Shown piece after piece: positions 57,560-64,000 of a stretch of 64,000 bases of DNA. The translations under genes and the position numbers were made by a program. The notes under the pieces were generated by a model. The model saw nothing but the letters and a program-made list of their open reading frames with translations. It was not told where the DNA came from and searched no databases. The stretch's first letter is position 1, and every line of letters begins with the position of its first letter. The stretch comes from Liolophura sinensis (lineage: Eukaryota; Mollusca; Polyplacophora; Chitonida; Chitonidae), in contig NC_088301.1 in NCBI RefSeq assembly GCF_032854445.1, positions 15,310,281 through 15,374,280 on the forward strand, in the 5' to 3' direction.

Positions 57560-58915
57560 ATGTCTTCTTCACACCTATCAATTAATGTCTCCAGTATGAC
57601 TAACAGGCCTTCCTCTCAGCCGATTTCAAGTGCTGATAAGAAGAGAAAATTAGAGGTTTTGGCTGACTCAGTTGATAACGGACAGGACAGTTGGCCGGCT
57701 TTCATCGTTCTCTCGACAAAAAGTGAACAGAAACCGGCCTCAAAAATTCATCCATTTGTACTTAAAAGGGCCTTGCAGGGATCAGCAGGTACTTTAAAAA
57801 ACGTCAAAAAATTACGATCCGGAGACATTCTTATTGAATGTTTTCGGAAACAACAATCCATTAATTTATTAGCTTTGAATAAAATAACTGATATTCCTGT
57901 GTATACATCCCCCCATAATTCCCTGAACAGCTGTCAGGGAATTATACGTGACAGGGATCAGGATATCATTGATTTATCAGAAGACGAAATCTGCACAGAA
58001 CTGAAATCGCAGGGTGTTACCAGAGTGAAACGCTTCACTATGAAGAAATCTGGTAACATCATTAAACTAAATACATATCTTCTGACATTTAACAGTAAAT
58101 CTATTCCGGCGTATATCTACATTGGCCCGTATAGGGTTAATGTGGAGTTGTATATCCCTAACCCGACACGTTGTTTTAACTGTCAAAAGTTTGGTCATGG
58201 CAAGGGCCAATGCAAAAATAAACTGGTCTGTTTTCGGTGCGGCAGTGAAGGTCATGATGGTTTCGACTGTAGCAGCAAAGCAAAGTGCTGCAATTGCAGT
58301 GGAGATCACATGGCCTCCTCTAAGGACTGCCCACTTTTCGTAAAAGAAAAACAAATTATCACTATAAAAACTAAAAACAATATATCGTATCAGGAGGCCC
58401 GCAAACTAGTCTTGCCTCCTAATACTACACTGCAGACTTCATTTGCCAATGCGGTCAAGCGAGTAGCATCTGTTGCTACTCAAACCTCATTGACTTGGCC
58501 CATTGGAAACGACAGACCTACTTCTCTACAACCTGCTGCTCAACCTGCCTGTAATTCCTGCTCTACCCAGACGACTACAATAACTCAAAAACACCCAGTA
58601 AATATTACAAAACAAACTGATAACCCTGAGCCTGATCAAAGCAAAAACAAACCTGCCAGAAATAAGTCTGAAAATAAATCTCGTAATGAAAATAATAAAC
58701 CTAGTGGCCCCACAGAGCGTCCCTCGAAGGCCACTAGAGATCCTGTCCAAACTTTTAATAGGTTTGGATCGCTGGAGGACGTTGGTCCTTCAACATCAGA
58801 TGCGGATGTGATGGATACATCACCCGCACCAGGGAGATCTAACAGCCGATCTCCCAGGAAGGGTCGTCCACGGTCCAAACATAAAGATAAATCCCCCATA
58901 CGCCTTCCTCCATAA
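57560..58915 (+). CDS. LINE copy 2 ORF1
   Basis: 451 aa from ATG 57560 (MSSSHLSINVSS). It has the same three CCHC knuckles and basic Arg/Ser tail as copy 1. The N-terminus and the region after the knuckles have diverged more than the middle. One small in-frame change near the end (TSDADVMDTSP against TSDAMDTSP) and the compensating linker lengths leave the total length equal. The stop overlaps the ORF2 start as TAATG. Confidence 0.9.
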   Translation: MSSSHLSINVSSMTNRPSSQPISSADKKRKLEVLADSVDNGQDSWPAFIVLSTKSEQKPASKIHPFVLKRALQGSAGTLKNVKKLRSGDILIECFRKQQSINLLALNKITDIPVYTSPHNSLNSCQGIIRDRDQDIIDLSEDEICTELKSQGVTRVKRFTMKKSGNIIKLNTYLLTFNSKSIPAYIYIGPYRVNVELYIPNPTRCFNCQKFGHGKGQCKNKLVCFRCGSEGHDGFDCSSKAKCCNCSGDHMASSKDCPLFVKEKQIITIKTKNNISYQEARKLVLPPNTTLQTSFANAVKRVASVATQTSLTWPIGNDRPTSLQPAAQPACNSCSTQTTTITQKHPVNITKQTDNPEPDQSKNKPARNKSENKSRNENNKPSGPTERPSKATRDPVQTFNRFGSLEDVGPSTSDADVMDTSPAPGRSNSRSPRKGRPRSKHKDKSPIRLPP

Positions 58916-61900
58916 TGTCTTCTTTAGACAAAATTATACAATGGAATTGTCGAGGTCTTAAGGCAAATTTTATTGAAATAACACAGCTAGTTCAATCTTT
59001 CAATCCAGTTGCCCTCTGTCTTCAGGAAACTCACCTGAAGACACCTGACAAAGATAAAATAACTCTTAAAAATTATTCATTATATAGTACTTATTCAAAT
59101 GAAGAAGAGCGAGCTGCAGGCGGCTCCTCGATCTTCATAAATAACAACATTATACACAGCACTGTTGCTCTGAATACAGAGCTTCAGGCTGTGGCTGTTC
59201 GTATTTCACTGTCTAAAACAGTCACATTATGTTCGGTGTATATACCTCCGAACACTTCTTTGTCAGCTTCTCAGTTACATAATCTTACAGAACAATTACC
59301 TAAACCGTTTATTATAATGGGAGATTTTAATTCCCATAACCCTCTTTGGGGCAGTAATAACATAAATAATAAGGGTAAGATAGTCGAAGACTTCTTATGT
59401 AAGGAAGAACTGTGTTATTTCAATGATGGTTCTGATACCTATTTACATCCGGGTAATGGCACTTATTCTGCTATCGATCTCACTATCACGGATCCATCAC
59501 TTCTCCCAGATTTTTCATGGAACGTGCATGACGATCTTTGTGGTAGTGACCATTTTCCTATTATCCTAGAGCATATCACTTCTAATTCTTTAGAACGTGT
59601 AGCTAGGTGGAAATTCGATAAAGCAGACTGGATCGCATTTGAGATGTTCTGCGAGGCTGATATCTCTCCAGAGACTCTCAATGCAACAAATGATCCAATA
59701 TTAAAATTTAACGAGCTTGTATTACGAGCTGCCGATAGAACTATCCCTAAAACCTCGACAAATCCACAATCCAAAAGTAAACCCTGGTATGATAAGGACT
59801 GTCGCAAAGCCATAAAGGACCGCAAAAAGGCCGAGCGAAATTTTAATATATGTCCTACTGACAATCATTTAAACCAGGTTCGTATTTTTCGAGCTAAGGC
59901 TCGTCGATTACTCAAGTCCAAGAGACGATCTTGTTGGCGGAACTTTGTTTCGGGCATTACGTCAAAAACACCCATGCGTAAGGTCTGGAACATGGTTCAG
60001 AAACTTAAGGGCAAAAATAATAGAGCAAAAGTTCAGCATTTAAAAGATGGAGATAATATAATAACTTCTCCACCCGATATAGCTAATAAACTAGCTGAAA
60101 CAATCTCAAAGAAATCTTCTTCTGAGAATTATACTAAAGAATTCCAACGTATTAAAAGCCAGAAGGAGAAAATTAAATTGCCCTTTTCTTCTAAGAATTT
60201 AGAAGATTATAATAATCCTTTTAATATCGAGGAACTTAAAACTGCATTAAAAAAGGCCCACGATACTGCTTGTGGTCCTGATAATGTATATTATAAGTTT
60301 CTGAACCATTTACCACCTGAGCCACTGGAGACTCTCTTGGACTTGATTAATGATATTTGGATAACTGGTAATTTTCCAGCCTCATGGAGGGAGGCGTGTA
60401 TTATCCCGGTTCCCAAACCGGGTAAGGATCATAATGATCCAAATAATTACCGTCCCATAGCTCTTACCAGCTGTGTCTGTAAGACTATGGAACGGATGAT
60501 TAATGATAGACTTGTTTGGTTTCTTGAAACCAACAAGCTTTTATCTAATATTCAATGTGGTTTTCGGCAAGGTAGATCTACCATGGATCACCTTGTTCGA
60601 TTTGAAACCTTTATTCGCGATGGCTTCATCAATAACGAACATGTGGTGTCCATATTTTTTGACCTTGAAAAGGCCTACGACACCACATGGAAATATGGTA
60701 TTTTAAAAGACCTCGCGAACATGGGTCTAAAAGGTCGATTACCTATATTTATATCTCAATTTTTATCCGATCGTCAGTTTAAGGTACGGGTGGGGTCCAC
60801 TCTTTCTGACTCTTATGAGCAGGAAATGGGTGTACCCCAGGGCAGCATTCTATCACCAACTCTGTTTAGCATAAAAATAAATAGCCTAGCAAAAACATTA
60901 ACATCGGGCACAGAGGGTTCTTTATACGTGGATGATTTCCTTATATGCTACCGAGCTAAGAATATGAATAATATCGAACGTCAGTTGCAGCTTTGTCTCA
61001 ATAAGATCGAGAAATGGGCAACTGAAAACGGTTTTAGATTTTCAACGTCTAAAACCGTCGGTATGCATTTTTGTAATAAACGGAAACTTCATCTTGACCC
61101 TGAGCTTAATTTTTGTGGTAAACAGATTAAAATTGTTGGAGAAACAAAATTTTTAGGTATAATATTTGATAGTAAGCTATCTTTTATACCTCACATAAAA
61201 ATGCTTAAAGCTAAATGTACAAAGGCTCTCGATATAATTAAGGTCGTGTCTAGCACCGACTGGGGTGCTGACCGATCAGTTTTACTTAATTTATATCGTT
61301 CTCTGGTGAGGTCTAAATTGGACTATGGATCCATCATTTACGGTTCCGCTAGGAAGTCGTATATTAAAATGTTGGATCCTGTTCATCACCAAGGTTTGAG
61401 GCTCAGCCTTGGTGCTTTTAGAACCTCACCAGTAGAAAGTTTATACGTGGAGGCAAATGAGCCTTCCTTATACAACCGACGTATAAAACTTAGCCTTCAA
61501 TACGCTAGTAAGCTTAAAGCTCATCCAACAAACCCTGCCTATGACTGTGTTTTCAATCCATTATATGTAGACAAATATATTAAATGTCCTAACAAGATCC
61601 CTTCGTTCGGTCTTCGCATACGGGACCATTTTGTGGGAGCTAACATCAAGCTGGAGGATATAGCTCCGGTGTCTTTTCCGGAGTCTCCTCCATGGCTTCT
61701 CCCACAAAGCAAACTAATATTTGATCTACGTAAATATAATAAATCCAATACAAATCCTCTTATAATTCAGCAAAGTTTTGCTGAAATCAAGGCTCATTAT
61801 ATGGATTACAAATTTATATACACTGACGGGTCAAAGGATGGGGACAGGGTTGCGGCTGCGGCTGTCTTAGAGCAGCGGGTCACTTCTCTTCGTCTGCCAC

Positions 61901-62610
61901 CTTCATCTTCTATCTTTTCTGCAGAGGCCAGGGCTATACTCCTGGCCTTATCATATGTTTCCTCTGGGCATGTTCAGAGGGCAGTGATATGCAGCGACTC
62001 GCTGTCTTGCCTTTTGGCGATTCAGAATAATAAATTTAAAAATCCATTGATACTTGAGATAATAGCCAAACACCGAAAACTAATCAAAAGAGGTAAAGAT
62101 ATTATATTCTGTTGGATACCAAGTCACACTGGTATCCATGGAAACACAGTCGTGGACAGGGAAGCGAAAGCTGCCCTATATAAACCTGTATCTCGGGTTA
62201 AATTCCCTTATACTGACGTGAAGTCTAATATTCTTAAATATATTCATCGCCTTTGGCAGGGTGAATGGGACTTGCAGATCCATAATAAACTGCATGCCAT
62301 TCATCCGGTCATTGGCTATAATTCATATACATTTGATATGTCTCGTAGAGACCAAGTCGTTTTAACCAGATGCCGTATTGGTCATTCTCATCTGACACAC
62401 AATTTCATCTTGGATGGGAGCAGTGCTCCCGAGTGTGTTGGATGTGATGCTCAATATGGCATCAAACATATTCTGGTTGACTGTGTAGACTTTGCCCATG
62501 TTCGGCAAAGGTTCTACACGGTCAACTCTATATATGATTTATTTGACAGCATCGCTGGCGATGTTGTCATAAATTATTTAAAGGCCATTGGCCTATATCA
62601 TAAAATATAA
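58915..62610 (+). CDS. LINE copy 2 ORF2 (endonuclease, RT, RNase H)
   Basis: 1231 aa, no stops, collinear with copy 1. Endonuclease motifs QETH, GDFNSHNPLWGS and SDHFP, RT motifs GVPQGSILSP and YVDD, RNase H YTDGSKDG, FSAEARAILLAL and ICSDSL, and the terminal Cys/His motif are all present. The RNase H region differs from copies 1 and 3 more than the RT does (e.g. YVSSGHVQRAVICSDS). Copies 1 and 3 are closer to each other there, so copy 2 may represent a different subfamily. Confidence 0.95.
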   Translation: MSSLDKIIQWNCRGLKANFIEITQLVQSFNPVALCLQETHLKTPDKDKITLKNYSLYSTYSNEEERAAGGSSIFINNNIIHSTVALNTELQAVAVRISLSKTVTLCSVYIPPNTSLSASQLHNLTEQLPKPFIIMGDFNSHNPLWGSNNINNKGKIVEDFLCKEELCYFNDGSDTYLHPGNGTYSAIDLTITDPSLLPDFSWNVHDDLCGSDHFPIILEHITSNSLERVARWKFDKADWIAFEMFCEADISPETLNATNDPILKFNELVLRAADRTIPKTSTNPQSKSKPWYDKDCRKAIKDRKKAERNFNICPTDNHLNQVRIFRAKARRLLKSKRRSCWRNFVSGITSKTPMRKVWNMVQKLKGKNNRAKVQHLKDGDNIITSPPDIANKLAETISKKSSSENYTKEFQRIKSQKEKIKLPFSSKNLEDYNNPFNIEELKTALKKAHDTACGPDNVYYKFLNHLPPEPLETLLDLINDIWITGNFPASWREACIIPVPKPGKDHNDPNNYRPIALTSCVCKTMERMINDRLVWFLETNKLLSNIQCGFRQGRSTMDHLVRFETFIRDGFINNEHVVSIFFDLEKAYDTTWKYGILKDLANMGLKGRLPIFISQFLSDRQFKVRVGSTLSDSYEQEMGVPQGSILSPTLFSIKINSLAKTLTSGTEGSLYVDDFLICYRAKNMNNIERQLQLCLNKIEKWATENGFRFSTSKTVGMHFCNKRKLHLDPELNFCGKQIKIVGETKFLGIIFDSKLSFIPHIKMLKAKCTKALDIIKVVSSTDWGADRSVLLNLYRSLVRSKLDYGSIIYGSARKSYIKMLDPVHHQGLRLSLGAFRTSPVESLYVEANEPSLYNRRIKLSLQYASKLKAHPTNPAYDCVFNPLYVDKYIKCPNKIPSFGLRIRDHFVGANIKLEDIAPVSFPESPPWLLPQSKLIFDLRKYNKSNTNPLIIQQSFAEIKAHYMDYKFIYTDGSKDGDRVAAAAVLEQRVTSLRLPPSSSIFSAEARAILLALSYVSSGHVQRAVICSDSLSCLLAIQNNKFKNPLILEIIAKHRKLIKRGKDIIFCWIPSHTGIHGNTVVDREAKAALYKPVSRVKFPYTDVKSNILKYIHRLWQGEWDLQIHNKLHAIHPVIGYNSYTFDMSRRDQVVLTRCRIGHSHLTHNFILDGSSAPECVGCDAQYGIKHILVDCVDFAHVRQRFYTVNSIYDLFDSIAGDVVINYLKAIGLYHKI

Positions 62611-62879
62611 ATTTTAATTGTCATGGATATCTATAGATAAACAGTTATATATATTTATACATGTACTCTAACCCTGGTTTTCGAGTTTTAAATCTTATTT
62701 TTCTTTTATTCGATTTTAATCACGTCTGTACTTTTTGTTTTACTTTTGGTGTTCATATTGTCATATCGAAAACCTTAACCGTCTCTTGCTTTCACCTTGT
62801 TCTCGCCACGGTATGGCTGAAATATTGCCGATGTGGCGTTAAGCCATAATCATTCCTTCCTTCCTTCCCATCCTGCCCC

Positions 62880-63210
62880 ATGGAGGATGTCCCATGCTGC
62901 CCCCCAACACACACGTATTTCACTTTGTACCACGGCGAGACTGGGAACAACATTCCGCCTCACACGCAACATGCAGTAAGGTTGATATATCAGCTATCAC
63001 AATCACATGCAATCGACTTCGAATCCCTCATCATCCGGTGTCAGAGATAGTGAAATTTCGCCTGTCCAGAAAGTCAAACTGATGTGTATTTTCTTTGAAA
63101 CTTCAAGAGAATGTTGTCACCAGTGGACGTCAAGATGTCTGCTCACGCGTGCTTTTCAGCAGCACAGCGTACAGCGCCACCTGTTGCTTTGCCTGAAACA
63201 CAGAAGCTTG
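62880..63210. other. Right subterminal region of pogo-like element 2
   Basis: Non-coding; holds TGGGGCA-type motif copies close to the terminus but no gene. Confidence 0.5.
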
Positions 63211-63252
63211 TCCCATGTTGCCCCATGTCCCATCCTGCCCCACCCTCCCCTA

Positions 63253-63838
63253 CAAGACCTATGAATGCTCGCAATTGTTCCACAGTAACATCCTTCCATA
63301 GGTGCATTTTAGAATGTTGCTGAAGTACACCAAGCTTTGTCATACACCAGTGAAAGTACTTGTTGGTTTCATGAACAAGGAAATCCCAAAGTGAAGGGCC
63401 GTTGCCGTCAGAAGCAAAGAAACGATCAAAATACTCGATGGGCGTGGCCTCAGCTGGCACCCACACAGGTCCGCTGGAAGCAGTAAAATCGTTTACTACA
63501 GGGGGTCTGTCATTATCAAGGTCTCTTACATGTTGCCACTGCCCTTCACACTCATCATTAGACATTTCTGAACCACTGTCAGACCGATTGTCATCAGGAG
63601 ACACCGTACGCACGCTTGTGTCAGTACAGTCAACAACAACATTATTGGTGCCCGATCGAGTCTCACCGTCTGATTCCTCCCCAGAATCACTAAAATCATC
63701 CGCATCTAAGTCACTCCCGCTTTCTGGACATTCCAACTCATCGTCCGAGTCATTCAACAAAGTACACACTTCATGCAAATTGAATTTGCGCTTACAATCA
63801 CGGCTAGAATGCCGCTTGCCTGTGCTGGTTGACGCCAT
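63253..63838 (-). pseudogene. piggyBac transposase 5, N-terminal third
   Basis: ATG 63838 (MASTSTGKRHSSRD), an acidic Ser/Asp-rich leader, then PIEYFDRFFASDGNGPSLW and WKDVTVEQLRAFIGLV up to the TA target at 63251-63252. The reading frame then enters the pogo-like TIR and ends as unrelated residues. See the other half at 51900-53033. Confidence 0.92.
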
Positions 63839-63859
63839 GTGTTTACTTATCGCAATTTG

Positions 63860-64000
63860 ACCCGGAAGTACTTTCTTATTTAGCGTGCTTTAGGAGATCA
63901 CGTGCGTTACTCGAGGCTAAAAATACTGCACACAGTAACCTAAGTGCCTGCCAATGGCAATGCATGTTACTAACTCGGGGATTCCCGCACTTGGCCAATG
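63860..64000. other. Flank beyond piggyBac gene 5
   Basis: No terminal repeat of the piggyBac element could be identified before the window ends. Confidence 0.4.

Larger units (their letters stand above)
56962..62866 (+). mobile_element. Full-length I/Nimb-like LINE, copy 2
   Basis: Same architecture as copy 1. Flanked by CCCATCCTGCCCC at 56949-56961 and 62867-62879 (the first C run makes the 5' edge uncertain by a few bases). The 3' tail is CATT followed by (CCTT)n rather than (CATT)n. Inserted in a TIR-like inverted motif of the pogo-like element. Confidence 0.94.
53036..63250 (-). mobile_element. pogo/Tigger-like element 2 with two nested LINEs
   Basis: TA duplications at 53034-53035 and 63251-63252. 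Terminal inverted repeats start GGGAAAGGTGGGGCAAGATG on the left and, complemented, GGGGAGGGTGGGGCAGGATG on the right. The element is 10.2 kb, about 2.8 kb without the LINEs. Further copies of GGGGCARGATGGG-type motifs lie at 53221-53251, 56930-56960, 62867-62900 and 63210-63245. Inserted in piggyBac gene 5. Confidence 0.92.

Overview
The window is metazoan nuclear DNA, most probably from a mollusc. The evidence is a spliced animal gene (DNAJC28-type), a decayed methuselah/adhesion-like GPCR, SINE families with tails typical of molluscan genomes, and I/Nimb-like LINEs carrying an RNase H domain. The species cannot be assigned from the sequence alone. I see no bacterial operons, rRNA, true tRNA genes or CRISPR.

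Layout. (1) 1-2949, plus strand: a GPCR gene broken by several frameshifts. (2) 2950-10765: mostly non-coding, with an (AT)n tract, a 171-bp tandem repeat, a 36-bp minisatellite and SINE copies. (3) 10766-24323, minus strand: a complete five-exon DNAJC28-like gene whose splice phases all agree (391 codons). Three of its four introns carry different tandem arrays. The largest, about 85 copies of 57 bp at 12690-17560, begins exactly at the authentic 3' splice site of the DUF1992 exon, so every unit carries a copy of that splice acceptor. (4) 24360-31350: non-coding, with SINE remnants, simple repeats and a short hairpin. (5) 31351-46990, minus strand: an unclassified transposase-like gene (coiled coil, possible RNase H-like core, C-terminal module). 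One piggyBac element (41356-43999) sits inside its reading frame, and another (32177-39829), which itself holds a full-length LINE (33163-39094), sits at its last intron/exon boundary. (6) 47800-64000: a transposon graveyard with three more piggyBac transposase copies, two pogo/Tigger-like transposases, a 206-bp MITE-like insert, a second full-length LINE and a 5'-truncated LINE.

The insertions in region 6 can be ordered from target-site duplications. A piggyBac gene (63838 to 51900, minus) was split by a pogo-like element with TA duplications (53036-63250). That element then received a truncated LINE inside its PHD-finger coding region and a full-length LINE inside a TIR-like palindrome.

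The two full-length LINEs each have intact ORF1 (451 aa, three CCHC knuckles) and ORF2 (1231 aa, endonuclease, RT, RNase H), with the ORFs overlapping as TAATG. Their 3' tail resembles the tails of the SINE families in the window, which suggests that SINEs and LINEs share a mobilisation machinery.
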